A stretch of 64,000 nucleotides of DNA from Verrucomicrobiaceae bacterium (GCA_016795365.1 JAEUHN010000052.1:1-64000); one strand, 5' to 3'; numbered from the stretch's first letter, positions 1-8,860 are shown. Numbers and translations: made by a program. The notes: a model not told the origin generated them from the sequence alone.

Positions 1-1
1 A

Positions 2-742
2 GTGCCCTACGTCGAGGCCAAGGCCAACAACGGCATCATGGCCCTCTTTGGCGAAAAATACGGCGACCTCGTCCGCGTCGTGCAGATCGGCGGCCAGCCG
101 CACAAGCTCGATGGTTGGAGCATGGAACTCTGCGGCGGCACGCACACGCGTTACACCGGTGAGATCGGCCTCTTCCGCCTCGTCGGCGAAAGCGCCGTCG
201 CCGCCGGTGTGCGTCGTATCGAAGCCATCGCCGGACTCGAAGCCTTCAACGCCGCGCGTGCCGATGCCGACCTCATCAAGCAACTCTGCGGCAAGGTCAG
301 CGCCCAAGGCGCACACGATCTCGAGAAGAAGATCGAAGCCCTCCAGCAGCAGCTCAAGGACACCGAGAAAGCCCTCAAGGCCGCCCAACAACGCGAAGCC
401 GCAGGCCGCGCGAAGGACCTCCTCGCCACCGCGAGCAACCATGCGATTGTTGCCAACCTCGGCGACGTGGATGCCGACTACGCCGTGGCCGTGAGCGACG
501 CCTTGAAAGGCACGTTCAACGGCATCGTCGTCCTCGCCACCACCGGCGGTGGCAACGTCGCGCTCATCGCCAGCGTCGCCAAAGATCACCAAGCCAAGGT
601 GCAAGCTGGCAAGATCATCCAAACCATCGCCCCCATCGTCGGCGGCAAAGGCGGCGGCAAGCCCGACTTCGCCCGCGGCGGTGGCAAGGATGTGAGCAAG
701 GTGGATGCTGCTCTCGCGGAAGCGCGGAAGCTTGTCGGTTAA
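2..742 (+). CDS. alaS: Alanyl-tRNA synthetase, C-terminal part (5' end outside window)
   Basis: This is the 3' end of the gene that attaches alanine to tRNA-Ala in the cytoplasm. The reading frame is open at the left edge, so about the last 246 residues are seen. The fragment starts in the editing domain: a CGGTH motif (C44, H48 of the fragment) supplies the Cys/His zinc ligands of the mischarged-tRNA hydrolysis site. A charged helical stretch follows (about 85-140), then a glycine-rich DHHA1/C-Ala region with a GGKGGGKPDFARGGG-type motif near residue 215, which is typical of AlaRS C-termini. The next gene is co-oriented but about 90 bases away, so an operon is not certain. Identification is secure; only the catalytic half is missing. 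Confidence 0.97.
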   Translation: MPYVEAKANNGIMALFGEKYGDLVRVVQIGGQPHKLDGWSMELCGGTHTRYTGEIGLFRLVGESAVAAGVRRIEAIAGLEAFNAARADADLIKQLCGKVSAQGAHDLEKKIEALQQQLKDTEKALKAAQQREAAGRAKDLLATASNHAIVANLGDVDADYAVAVSDALKGTFNGIVVLATTGGGNVALIASVAKDHQAKVQAGKIIQTIAPIVGGKGGGKPDFARGGGKDVSKVDAALAEARKLVG

Positions 743-833
743 AGCCTCCTTGCGACATCCCAGGGAAACATTCGTCGGAGCAACCATCACGACCGGTGGT
801 TGCAAAGCTGGGTGAGCAGGGAAGCGTAGGCGC

Positions 834-1685
834 ATGTTCCTCCGCCTGCTTTTCTTGGCCAGCTTGTGCCTCCCTGCTCTCGCCCAATTGCCGGGCTCAT
901 GGACCGAGCCGTTTCCTCCGCACAAGATCGCTGGCAACCTCTACTATGTGGGCTCGCGCGATCTGGCCTCATACCTCGTAACGTCGAGCGAAGGCCACAT
1001 CCTCATCAACAGCAGCCTCGAAGAGTCCGTGCCGCTCATTCGTGCGAGCATCGAGCAGCTGGGCTTCAAGTTCACCGATGTGAAGGTGTTGCTCATCAGT
1101 CACGCCCACTCCGATCACTGCGCTGGCAGCGCCGAAATCATCAAGCTCACCGGTGCTCAATACATGGTGATGGAACCCGATGCGCCCGCCGTGGAAAGCG
1201 GTGGCGGAGCCAGGAAGAGCCGCATCAAAAACAGGGCGGACTACACGCAGTTCCCGCCCGCCAAGGTGGATCGAGTGCTCAAAGATGGCGATGAGGTGAG
1301 AGTCGGTGATGCCGTGGTCGTCGCTCATCTCACGCCCGGCCACACACGCGGATGCACCACATGGACCATGAAAGCCGATAGCCTGAATGCTGTCCTCATT
1401 GGCAGCCCCAATGTGAACCCCGGCTACGTGCTCGTGAACAACCTGGCCTATCCATCAATCGCCACCGATTATGAGCAGTGCTTCAAGGTGCTGAAGGCAC
1501 TGCCTTGCGACCTCTTCCTCGGTGCCCACGGCGGCTACTACGACATGGAGAAGAAGCACGCGGCACTGAAGTCCAGCACCGCAAATCCCTTCGCCGATCC
1601 GCAGGGCTACCAGCGCTACATCAGCGACAAGGAGCAAGCCTTTAGAGCCGAATGGGAGCGGCAGAAGGCTCAGCCAGCGAAATGA
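834..1685 (+). CDS. Exported metallo-beta-lactamase-fold hydrolase, subclass B3-like
   Basis: A 283-residue protein with a cleavable signal peptide (about residues 1-18, ending near ALAQ) and a metallo-beta-lactamase domain. The zinc ligands of subclass B3 enzymes are all recognisable: HAHSDH at 90-95, the PGHTRGCTTW region with His170, and a C-terminal GAHGGYYD with His232. The order and spacing resemble L1/FEZ-type B3 enzymes, which hydrolyse beta-lactams in the periplasm; many environmental relatives have other or unknown substrates. The size also fits B3 enzymes (about 270-300 residues). A strong hairpin terminator lies just downstream. No regulator gene of the AmpR/BlaI type sits nearby. 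Fold and export are well supported; beta-lactamase activity is inference. Confidence 0.85.
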   Translation: MFLRLLFLASLCLPALAQLPGSWTEPFPPHKIAGNLYYVGSRDLASYLVTSSEGHILINSSLEESVPLIRASIEQLGFKFTDVKVLLISHAHSDHCAGSAEIIKLTGAQYMVMEPDAPAVESGGGARKSRIKNRADYTQFPPAKVDRVLKDGDEVRVGDAVVVAHLTPGHTRGCTTWTMKADSLNAVLIGSPNVNPGYVLVNNLAYPSIATDYEQCFKVLKALPCDLFLGAHGGYYDMEKKHAALKSSTANPFADPQGYQRYISDKEQAFRAEWERQKAQPAK

Positions 1686-1693
1686 CTGTGCAA

Positions 1694-1724
1694 AAGGAAT
1701 TCAACATCGTGTGTTGAATTCCTT
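1694..1724. terminator. Bidirectional hairpin terminator between convergent genes
   Basis: A perfect 13-bp stem (AAGGAATTCAACA paired with TGTTGAATTCCTT) closes a 5-base loop. It lies 8 bases after the metallo-beta-lactamase stop and 24 bases beyond the cysI stop on the other strand. A-rich and T-rich flanks are short but suit both directions. Confidence 0.8.
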
Positions 1725-1747
1725 AAACACGGGGTTGGCTGTGGAGC

Positions 1748-3544
1748 TTACTCCGCCGCGCTCACCTTCTCGCCCGCGAGCTTCGCAGCACGCTCGGCGA
1801 GTTCGATGTGGAACTGCTCCGGCGTAGGCTCGGCGCCCTTGGTGCGGGTGCGGGCGAACCAGTCGGCGAAGATCTCGCCGTCCTTGCGCTCAGCTTTGAA
1901 GGCTTCGAGGAAGCTGCGGACCTTGGCAGGGATGTCGTCGCCGAGCACGGACTTGAATTCGAGACCAGCGAGCGTGTTGCCGCGGATGCTGCCGCCGACG
2001 AACATCGCATACTTGTTCGGTGCGCGACCCACGAAGCCGAAGTCGGCGTTGTAGGGGCGGCCGCAGCCGTTCGGGCAGCCGGTCATGCGGAAGAGGATCG
2101 GCTCGTCTTCGAGGCCGAGTTCCTTCAGGATCGGGTCGATCTTGTCGAGGATGCCAGGCAGCGCGCGCTCGGATTCGCTGAGGCTCAAGCCGCAGGTCGG
2201 CAGCGCCACGCAGGCGTGCGCTACTTTGCGAGCGCGGGTGAAGCCAGCTTCATTCGCATGCACCACGCCGTGCTTGGCGAGGATGGCATCGACTTGCGCC
2301 TTCTGCTCAGGAGACACGTCGGCGATGATGAGGTTCGTGTTCGCGGTGACGATGAACGGCAGGTCCAGCGTGGTGGCGATCTCAGCGAAGGCGCTGCGAT
2401 ACTTGGGTCCGTTCTCGCGATCGACGATGCGGCCCATGTTCACATAGACGGCGCAGAAAAGCTTGCCGTCGCCTTGCTCGTGCCAGCCGAGGTTGTCTTC
2501 CACGGAGTCAAAATGCAGCGGCTTCGGTGTTTCGGTGGTGATGCCAGGAAGGCGGCGCACGACTTCAGCGCGGAAGCCATCGAGGCCCATCGTTTGCACC
2601 GTGTATTTGAGGCGCGCGTTCTTGCGCTCGGTGCGGTTGCCGTGATCGCGTTGCGTGGTGACAATGGCTTCGATCGCATCGACGACATTCGCGCGCTTCG
2701 CATAGAGCAGCGGCTGGCCGAGGAAGGGACGCGTGCTGAGCTGGCCGTGGCTCATGCCGAAGCCACCGCCGACGGTGATCGTGTAGCCTTCGACTTTGCC
2801 GTCCACGACGTGTGGCACGAGGCCCACGTCTTGCGAGTAGATGTCCGAGTCATTGATCGGTGCGATGGCCACGCCGATCTTGAATTTGCGTGGCAGGTAA
2901 ACCTTGCCGTAGATCGGGTCGTCGCCTTCAGCGGCCTTCGTCACCTCGCGCACGGCGGGATTCACTTCGGGGTCCTTGATCCAGTTCGGATCGATCTTTT
3001 CGCCATCAAGCCAGATGTCGGCATACGCGGTGGAGCGCCACAGGAAGCGCTGGCTGATCTCTTCCGTGAGACGCTGCGTGTCGGCGTGCACCTCGTCTTT
3101 GATTGGAGCGGCGGGGCCCATGGTATTGCGCACCACGTCGCCGCACGCGCCCATCGTCGAGAGACCGCTGTGGCACACATTGCTGATCACTTCCTTCACG
3201 CCGCCCTTGAGCACGCCGTGGAGCTGAATGCCCTGGCGATTCGTGAGGCGCATGTTGCCGCAGGCCTTCGTGCACAGGTCGTCGTGGATCATCCATTGCT
3301 TCGCCGTGATGCGTCCGCCGGGCATCTTGCTGCGGATCATGAAGCTCCAGGCCTTGTCCTTGCCTTCCTTGCTCAGCTTCGCGCGCAGATCGCGGTCGTC
3401 CTGCTGGTAGGAGCCGTGATGCTTCATGAGGATGTTGGCGTCCTCGGGGATGTTCGGCGTTGAAGTGTCGGCGAACAGGGCGGGGAGTTCTCCGCGCAGA
3501 CCGGCGGAGGCGAGTTTGATGTCTTCGACGGAGGCTTTGCTCAT
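1748..3544 (-). CDS. cysI: Assimilatory sulfite reductase hemoprotein subunit
   Basis: This 598-residue protein belongs to the sirohaem/4Fe-4S sulfite-nitrite reductase family and should reduce sulfite to sulfide in cysteine synthesis. Two ferredoxin-like half domains and two sirohaem-binding halves are present. The four cysteines that bind the cluster and bridge to sirohaem are at 445 and 451 (CVALPTC) and 490 and 494 (TGCPNGCGRPYNAD), exactly the CysI pattern. No cysJ flavoprotein lies beside it, so electrons may come from a ferredoxin or a distant CysJ. The annotated ATG at 3544 gives a normal N-terminus. A palindrome about 95 bases upstream (3637-3650) is a candidate operator. Sulfite reductase is preferred over nitrite reductase by overall resemblance to CysI; substrate is not proven. 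Confidence 0.93.
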   Translation of the reverse strand: MSKASVEDIKLASAGLRGELPALFADTSTPNIPEDANILMKHHGSYQQDDRDLRAKLSKEGKDKAWSFMIRSKMPGGRITAKQWMIHDDLCTKACGNMRLTNRQGIQLHGVLKGGVKEVISNVCHSGLSTMGACGDVVRNTMGPAAPIKDEVHADTQRLTEEISQRFLWRSTAYADIWLDGEKIDPNWIKDPEVNPAVREVTKAAEGDDPIYGKVYLPRKFKIGVAIAPINDSDIYSQDVGLVPHVVDGKVEGYTITVGGGFGMSHGQLSTRPFLGQPLLYAKRANVVDAIEAIVTTQRDHGNRTERKNARLKYTVQTMGLDGFRAEVVRRLPGITTETPKPLHFDSVEDNLGWHEQGDGKLFCAVYVNMGRIVDRENGPKYRSAFAEIATTLDLPFIVTANTNLIIADVSPEQKAQVDAILAKHGVVHANEAGFTRARKVAHACVALPTCGLSLSESERALPGILDKIDPILKELGLEDEPILFRMTGCPNGCGRPYNADFGFVGRAPNKYAMFVGGSIRGNTLAGLEFKSVLGDDIPAKVRSFLEAFKAERKDGEIFADWFARTRTKGAEPTPEQFHIELAERAAKLAGEKVSAAE

Positions 3545-3636
3545 GGTGGGAAACGGTGGGGTCTTGCCCGCGAACGGGGCGCGGAGTGTGGCGCTAGAAT
3601 CGCCGAAAGCAAGCGGGTTGCAAGCTAAATTCCCAA

Positions 3637-3650
3637 TTGTCTATAGACAA
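3637..3650. promoter_or_regulatory. Palindromic candidate operator upstream of cysI
   Basis: TTGTCTATAGACAA is a perfect 14-bp palindrome centred about 100 bases before the cysI start. A further GACAAT half-site at 3655-3660 mirrors the ATTGTC at 3636-3641. Size and symmetry suit a dimeric regulator, but the factor is unknown. Confidence 0.4.
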
Positions 3651-3692
3651 AGTGGACAATACACCTCATACCCAGCCCGGTTGGCCCTCAGG

Positions 3693-3992
3693 CTACTCCT
3701 TCCACCAATCGGCATCCCGCTCCCATGGCTTGCCATCAGGCTCGGGCTTCCGCGGTTCATTGGCGGCCAACCGTTCTTCCGAGGATTCTTCGGCGAGCTC
3801 CATCAGGAGCTTCCGATGCGGCGCAGGATGGCGCTCTCGTCGCCAGAGAACATAGGCACCGATACCGAAGCCGATGAACAAGAACACCAAGAACCCGAGC
3901 GTCATGACGACGAAAGCCTCACTTCCGGGCGCGGATTCGGCCTTGAGCCCAAAATGGTGCCCTGGGATGGTGATGTCGGCGAGGAGGCGCAT
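3693..3992 (-). CDS. Small single-span membrane protein of unknown function
   Basis: About 99 residues when started at the ATG at 3992; the frame extends upstream to 4169 but that would overlap the start of the divergent prenyltransferase gene and reads as non-conserved sequence. A single hydrophobic helix lies near residues 28-52 (MTLGFLVFLFIGFGIGAYVL), followed by an Arg-rich positive stop-transfer and an acidic, proline-rich cytoplasmic tail ending in a DADWWKE motif. I do not recognise a family. It diverges from the UbiA-family gene at 4114, with about 120 bases for shared promoters. Confidence 0.6.
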   Translation of the reverse strand: MRLLADITIPGHHFGLKAESAPGSEAFVVMTLGFLVFLFIGFGIGAYVLWRRERHPAPHRKLLMELAEESSEERLAANEPRKPEPDGKPWERDADWWKE

Positions 3993-4113
3993 GGCGGCGC
4001 AGGTAGTAGAGCAAGATCGAGTCCAGGAAAGCAAGACCGGTCTGCAGGAGTGATCGCTTTGGAGGCAAAAACCCCTTTGCGTTTTCGTCCGCGCAAGCCA
4101 AGAACCCCGGAAC

Positions 4114-5058
4114 GTGATCGAGTATATCAAAATCTGCCGCCCGGACCATTGGTTGAAGAACATCTTCATTCTGTTCGGTCATGTCGTGGCGCTGGCACTG
4201 GTGATGAATTTTCAGTTCACTGGCCATCACGTCTGGATGGCATTGCTGTCCTTGGTGCCTGCATGCTTGATTGCGTCGGCGAACTACGTGCTCAATGAGA
4301 TCCTCGATGCGCCGTTTGATGCGATGCATCCGACGAAAAAGCTGCGCGGGATTCCAGCTGGGAAGGTGAAGGTGTCCATTCTCTGGTGGATCAAGGCCGG
4401 CCTGATCATCGGTGGCTTTGCGTTTGCCTGGGCGTGCCATTTCAACTGGGCCTACCACGCATCCTTGCTGCTGCTGCTAATCAGTGGTGTCGCTTACAAT
4501 GTGCGACCGCTGCGCCTGAAGGATCGCGCATTCATGGATGTCATCGCCGAGAGCTTCAACAATCCCATTCGCTTGTGGCTGGGCTACTACGCTCTCGTGG
4601 AACCCCACACAGTCCCGCCCGCGAGCATCGTTCTGGCATGGTGGTTCTTTGGTGCCTTGCTGATGACCGGGAAGCGATATGCGGAGTTCCGTTTCATCGG
4701 TGACGCAGAGCTGAGCGGACGCTATCGCCGTTCATTTCAGACCTACACGGAGAAGTCACTGATCCTCGCGATGATCACGTATGCGAACCTGTTCTGCTTC
4801 TGCACAGGCATCGCGATGGCGACCTATCCGCGGCTCAACAACCTGGTGTTTGTCTTCCCCTTCATCGTCGCGGCGGTGCTCGCGTATTTCCATCATGCGA
4901 TGAAGACCGAGAATGCCAAGCTGGAGCCCGAGCAGCTCATGCAGAGTCCGCTGGTGATCGTATTCACCCTGCTCACCGGCGTGCTCACCCTTTGGCTGCT
5001 GATGGCCGAGACCAACTATGCCAAGGCCGCCCATTTGCTAGGTCCGCTGAGCTGGTGA
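4114..5058 (+). CDS. UbiA-family prenyltransferase, decaprenyl-phosphate phosphoribosyltransferase-like
   Basis: An integral membrane protein of 314 residues with about eight to nine hydrophobic helices. The N-terminus (RPDHWLKNIF at 9-18) and the first Asp-rich motif (NEILDAPFD at 61-69, then MHPTKKLRGIPAG) match the UbiA branch that includes decaprenyl-phosphate phosphoribosyltransferase. A second motif region (YNVRPLRLKDRAFMD) lies near 128-142. Such enzymes condense a phosphorylated or aromatic acceptor with a polyprenyl phosphate at the membrane. The start is GTG at 4114, which reads directly into the conserved N-terminus. No quinone or arabinan genes neighbour it, so the acceptor cannot be named. 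The family is clear; the exact substrate is not. Confidence 0.85.
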   Translation: MIEYIKICRPDHWLKNIFILFGHVVALALVMNFQFTGHHVWMALLSLVPACLIASANYVLNEILDAPFDAMHPTKKLRGIPAGKVKVSILWWIKAGLIIGGFAFAWACHFNWAYHASLLLLLISGVAYNVRPLRLKDRAFMDVIAESFNNPIRLWLGYYALVEPHTVPPASIVLAWWFFGALLMTGKRYAEFRFIGDAELSGRYRRSFQTYTEKSLILAMITYANLFCFCTGIAMATYPRLNNLVFVFPFIVAAVLAYFHHAMKTENAKLEPEQLMQSPLVIVFTLLTGVLTLWLLMAETNYAKAAHLLGPLSW

Positions 5059-5151
5059 AGGCTTCGATTTTTGTCTCAGATGTGTAATGGCTGAACAATC
5101 CGCAGCTTCCATCGTCTGAGCTCATCGTCAGTCATTCATCACCACAAGCCC

Positions 5152-5838
5152 ATGAACGAACAGCCCAGCCCCGTCGTCGCACCACCCTCGGTGCCGCCAT
5201 CTGCGTCGATCGCCCCGCGCAGCTCGTGGAAGAAGAAAGCGCTTATCGTTACCGGAATCGTTTTCGGCACAGCTACGCTGACCATCGCGGGCACGGCGTG
5301 GTGGGTGAAGCGGAACATCTATGCTTCGCCGTTCACGCCTGTGGCACTTTCGGCCACCGAACAATCAGCCTTGGACCAAAAGCTGGCGGTGCTCAAGCAA
5401 AGCGGAGCCGCTGAGGCCGCCCCCGTCGATCCTGAGGTGGCCAAGCGCACGCTGACGATCACGGATCGCGAGATCAATGCGTTCCTGGAACAACAGGGAC
5501 TTGGAGAGCAGGTGAAGGTCAGTCTTCACCATGGAGGCGGCACCGCGACCTTCTTGCTGCCGATGAGTTCGGATGGCGTCCCCAACAGCGGACCCACCTT
5601 GCGCATCAGCGTTTCGCTCGGTGCAAAGATGGATGAAAACAAGAAGTTCGCTCTGAGCATCAGCGATGTCAGCGTCGGCGGCGTGCCACTCCCCAATGCA
5701 TGGCTGGGCAACATGAAGGGCCTGAACATGCTGGCGGATGCACCGATCAGCGATGACCCGGCATTGAAAGCTTTTGCGGCTGGAATTCGCGATTTTAGCA
5801 TCCGCTCGGGCCAGCTCAGCGTTGTGCTTAACGAGTAG
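5152..5838 (+). CDS. Membrane-anchored protein of unknown function
   Basis: 228 residues. A proline-rich cytoplasmic leader (1-25) precedes one transmembrane helix (about 29-50, ALIVTGIVFGTATLTIAGTAWW), and the rest should lie outside the membrane. The extracytoplasmic part has a motif TITDREINAFL near residue 100 and alternates beta-strand-like segments, similar in layout to small anchored lipid-binding or YpmS-like proteins, but I cannot assign it. It follows the prenyltransferase by 93 bases and ends at a hairpin, so it could be its own unit. Confidence 0.65.
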   Translation: MNEQPSPVVAPPSVPPSASIAPRSSWKKKALIVTGIVFGTATLTIAGTAWWVKRNIYASPFTPVALSATEQSALDQKLAVLKQSGAAEAAPVDPEVAKRTLTITDREINAFLEQQGLGEQVKVSLHHGGGTATFLLPMSSDGVPNSGPTLRISVSLGAKMDENKKFALSISDVSVGGVPLPNAWLGNMKGLNMLADAPISDDPALKAFAAGIRDFSIRSGQLSVVLNE

Positions 5839-5871
5839 TTTTTGATCCCCAAAACCTGAACCCCAAACCTC

Positions 5872-5903
5872 AACGGGTCGCTGTGGCAACGCAGCGGCCC
5901 GTT
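5872..5903. terminator. Hairpin terminator between convergent genes
   Basis: AACGGGTCGCTG pairs with CAGCGGCCCGTT (one G-T wobble) across an 8-base loop, followed by GCGTTTT. It lies 33 bases after the stop of the upstream membrane protein and just beyond the 3' end of the opposing SDR gene. Confidence 0.65.
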
Positions 5904-5924
5904 GCGTTTTCGATCGCGGTGCCG

Positions 5925-6644
5925 TTACTCGGGCTTCACCGAGAAATCGCTGTCATCAAGCGAGCGCAGGACCAGCTCGCGGGCGACGCAGTAATCGTCC
6001 ATCTCGATCACTCTCACGACTGCATCAGCGATCTGGGCAGGCGAGAGGAACTTCTCCAATGGAGCCTGTCTCGTGCTCGCGCCTGTCCAAAAGTCGGTCG
6101 CAACGCCGCCGGGCAGCACGGCGGTGACGCGCACGCGATGCGGCGAGGCTTCTTCCTGGAGTCCTTGCGTGAAGCCGCGCACGCCCCACTTGGCCGCGCA
6201 GTAAACGGTTTCACTTGGCACCCCGCGCAGGCTGGCAGTGGAGATGATGTTGATGATGTGGCCGCGCTTCTGCGGGATCATGCGGCGCAAGGCGGACTGG
6301 GAACCGAGGATGGTGCCCTTCAAGTTGACCGCAAGCATGAGGTCGATCTCGGCCTCGGAGTAATCTGGAATCCAGCGATGGCGTGCGAGACCGGCATTGT
6401 TGACCCACACGGCGATGGGGCCGAAGGCGGTCTCGGCATCGCTGGCGAGGCGCTCGACATCGGCGGCCTTCGTGATGTCGCAGACGATGCCTTTCGAGTT
6501 CGGCAGGTTCACAGCTGCAAGCGCCGCTGCATCGACGTCGGCAAGCACGACGCGCGCGCCTTGTTTGGAAAGGGCTTCAGCGATGGCGAGCCCGATGCCG
6601 CGGGCGGCTCCGGTGATGACGCAGGTCTGGTCTTTGAGGTTCAT
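5925..6644 (-). CDS. Short-chain dehydrogenase/reductase
   Basis: A classical 239-residue SDR that binds NAD(P)H in a Rossmann fold. The cofactor motif TGAARGIG is at 11-18, NNAG at 82-85, the catalytic Ser near 135-137, and YxxxK at Tyr148/Lys152 (YCAAK). An Asp at 36 after the second strand suggests NADH preference. The start ATG overlaps the stop of the upstream EVE-domain gene by the ATGA arrangement, so the two are probably co-translated. The substrate cannot be inferred from this sequence. Confidence 0.9.
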   Translation of the reverse strand: MNLKDQTCVITGAARGIGLAIAEALSKQGARVVLADVDAAALAAVNLPNSKGIVCDITKAADVERLASDAETAFGPIAVWVNNAGLARHRWIPDYSEAEIDLMLAVNLKGTILGSQSALRRMIPQKRGHIINIISTASLRGVPSETVYCAAKWGVRGFTQGLQEEASPHRVRVTAVLPGGVATDFWTGASTRQAPLEKFLSPAQIADAVVRVIEMDDYCVARELVLRSLDDSDFSVKPE

Positions 6645-7111
6645 AGCTTCACGCCTCCCAGCTTGCAGATGTGCTTGAAGTGCGCGGCTTCGACGGGTGT
6701 GATCGAGAGGCGATTGCCGCGACGCAGGATGAGCAGGTCAGCGAGCGCGGGATCGTCGCGCAACTGTTGCAGGTGGACGAAGTGTGGGACATCCGCGTGC
6801 CAGGTGACATCCACCATCAACCAGCGTGGCTCTTCGCGCTTGCTGCCAGCATCGAAATACTCGCTCGCGGGATCAAACTGGGTGGGATCGGCATACGCTT
6901 CCTTGCTGATTCGCACGATGCCTGCGATGCCCGGCTCTGCGCAGCTGGAATGGTAAAGAAAACCAAGGTCCCCAACGGACATGTCGTCGCGCATGAAATT
7001 GCGCGCCTGATAATTGCGCACGCCGTTCCACGGCTCGGTTTTGCGCGGACGATTCTTGAGATCGTCGAAGGAAAAGACATCGGGTTCGGACTTCAGCAGC
7101 CAGTAGCGCAT
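6641..7111 (-). CDS. EVE-domain protein
   Basis: 156 residues starting MRYWLLKSEPDVFSFDDL, the hallmark of bacterial EVE-domain proteins (thymocyte nuclear protein 1 family). The WNGVRNYQARNFM motif and GDLGFLYHSS segment form the PUA-like pocket that in relatives recognises modified bases in nucleic acid. It has no attached nuclease, so a regulatory or quality-control role is as likely as defence. The ATG at 7111 is chosen because the longer frame adds a non-conserved 47-residue leader. It overlaps the downstream SDR gene by 4 bases. Confidence 0.9.
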   Translation of the reverse strand: MRYWLLKSEPDVFSFDDLKNRPRKTEPWNGVRNYQARNFMRDDMSVGDLGFLYHSSCAEPGIAGIVRISKEAYADPTQFDPASEYFDAGSKREEPRWLMVDVTWHADVPHFVHLQQLRDDPALADLLILRRGNRLSITPVEAAHFKHICKLGGVKL

Positions 7112-7272
7112 GAGTGCGATGGTTGCCGATTGAGAGATGAAGCCGCAATGCCTTTCTGTGGAAAAAAGAAGCTCCGGAGCGCGATCGCTCTCACCCGATG
7201 CGCCCCGGAGCCCATGGGCTGAGGTTTCCCCCAGCCGTCCGATACCGGACAATCTTGTGGCAGCCCGCAGCC

Positions 7273-8091
7273 TTAGGCGGCGACGAGGGCTCCGCCGCGC
7301 GAGGACTTCATGCGAGCGCGGAACTCGGTAGGCGACTCGCTGGCGATGCGGCGGAAGCTGCGGTTGAAATGCGAGAGGCTCTGGAAGCCCACATCGTAGG
7401 CGACTTCAGTGATGCGAGCCTCAGGGCGCATGAGCATGCGCTTGGCCTTTTCAACGCGGGCGCGGTTGACGAAATCGGTGAAGGTCATGCCGGTGGCGCG
7501 CTTGAAGACCTTGCAGAAGTGGAAGGGACTTACGCTGACTTCGCGGGCGACGGTTTCGAGGGACATCGGCTCAGCGAGATGCTGCATGATGTAAGCCTTG
7601 GCGTGGCGCACGGGTTCGGGCTCGTGCTGAGCATTGGCGAACAAAAGGCGGTGAGCGCTTTCGCCGAGCTGGAAGGCGAAGGACTTGAGCAATGCGAGAG
7701 CTGCTTCGTAGCGTTCGGGAGCCATGACGGGGAGCTTGGTAAACGCTTCGCGCTCGGCTTTGATTTCGGAGGCGCTGCGATCACTGTCGAGCAGGGCCTT
7801 GGCGATGGGGGCGAAGTTTTCGGCGTTGGCTGGTGCAAGTCGAACGCCGCCTGTGCGAAGAACCGCGACGAGGGTTTTGCCGACACGCACCGGCACACGA
7901 GTATCGGCGACGCCAGTCAGAGAAAACTTGGTCTCTGTCTTGGACTGTTCCTCACCTTCGTGGGTGGGTTCAAGGTTGAGGTGCAGACCCGTGAGCTGCT
8001 CGTAAGCAGAGCTGTAGGTGTGAAAGAAGTCGGTGCTGCTGAGGTTTTCGACGAGGCGGGCACGACTGTTGCTGCTTTGGGTGGGTGTCAT
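7273..8091 (-). CDS. AraC-family transcriptional regulator
   Basis: About 272 residues from the ATG at 8091 (a start at 8145 would add 18 residues). The C-terminal 100 residues hold two helix-turn-helix motifs with typical AraC signatures (SLETVAREVSVSPFHFCKVFKRATG and VGFQSLSHFNRSFRR regions). The N-terminal 150 residues resemble a PocR-type sensory domain (NLSSTDFFHTYSSAYEQLTGL), which in other regulators binds small ligands, but the similarity is by eye only. No metabolic operon adjoins it, so the target is unknown. Confidence 0.87.
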   Translation of the reverse strand: MTPTQSSNSRARLVENLSSTDFFHTYSSAYEQLTGLHLNLEPTHEGEEQSKTETKFSLTGVADTRVPVRVGKTLVAVLRTGGVRLAPANAENFAPIAKALLDSDRSASEIKAEREAFTKLPVMAPERYEAALALLKSFAFQLGESAHRLLFANAQHEPEPVRHAKAYIMQHLAEPMSLETVAREVSVSPFHFCKVFKRATGMTFTDFVNRARVEKAKRMLMRPEARITEVAYDVGFQSLSHFNRSFRRIASESPTEFRARMKSSRGGALVAA

Positions 8092-8209
8092 AATGAGAGT
8101 GGATTGGGTTGACGGCTCCACTCTGCATAGGCCCCCACTGATCATCTATTGTTCACGGCTACGACATGATTGCTCATGGAGTTCCGCAATTTTGGTATAA
8201 TGGAAACCA

Positions 8210-8860
8210 TTACGCCACGCGGCTCTCGACCCATTGAACAGCGTATCGGACCAAGGCGGGACCATCGGTGATGCCCAGCTTTTCTTTGATGTGCGCGCGA
8301 TGGGCTTCGACCGTGCGTGCGCTGATCTTGAGCTTGTCGGCGATGAGCTTGGTGGGCGTGCCTTTGCCAATCATTTCGAGCACTTCGAGTTCACGATCCG
8401 TGAGTTGATCAACGCCCGTGCTGCCCGACTTGCCGCGTTGTCCGGTGACTTGCTCCAGCATGCGGCTGGCCATGGCTTCACTCACATAAATGGCACCACT
8501 GAGCACACGCTGGATGGCATTGATCAAGTTTTCCGCAGCGGTCTCTTTCATCAAGTAACCGCGGGCACCAGCACGCAAGGCACGCTCTGCATAAAGTGAT
8601 TCATCGTGCATGGAGAGCACAATGGTCTGCGTGGTCGGATACATGGCCTGGATGTCCTTGATGAGTTCGAGGCCGTTCTTGTCTGGCAATGTGAGATCTA
8701 CGACGGCGAGGTCGGGCTTGAGTTTGCCCACGGCGACGAGTCCATCCGCTGCACTGCCCGCTTCGCCACACACATCAAGGCCTGACTCCATGCTGATGAG
8801 CTGCGCGAGTCCGTGACGCATGATCGGGTGATCATCGACCAGGAGAATACGCTTCTTCAT
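8210..8860 (-). CDS. Two-component response regulator, NarL/LuxR type
   Basis: 216 residues from the ATG at 8860. A receiver domain (1-120) has the acidic pair D10/D11, the phospho-acceptor Asp55 (VVDLTLP), a conserved Ser/Thr near 85 and a Lys near 107. A LuxR-type DNA-binding domain occupies about 145-210 (LTDRELEVLEMIGKG). It starts inside the stop of the sensor kinase gene (ATGA overlap), which makes them a cognate pair. The NarL class usually binds DNA as a dimer after phosphorylation. Confidence 0.94.
   Translation of the reverse strand: MKKRILLVDDHPIMRHGLAQLISMESGLDVCGEAGSAADGLVAVGKLKPDLAVVDLTLPDKNGLELIKDIQAMYPTTQTIVLSMHDESLYAERALRAGARGYLMKETAAENLINAIQRVLSGAIYVSEAMASRMLEQVTGQRGKSGSTGVDQLTDRELEVLEMIGKGTPTKLIADKLKISARTVEAHRAHIKEKLGITDGPALVRYAVQWVESRVA

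Noticed and set aside
1808-3463. Plus-strand open frame of 551 codons opposite cysI
   Set aside because: It is antisense to a clearly conserved enzyme, is rich in Arg/Ala/Asp/Val/His as expected for antisense of GC-rich genes, and has no recognisable domain or ribosome site.
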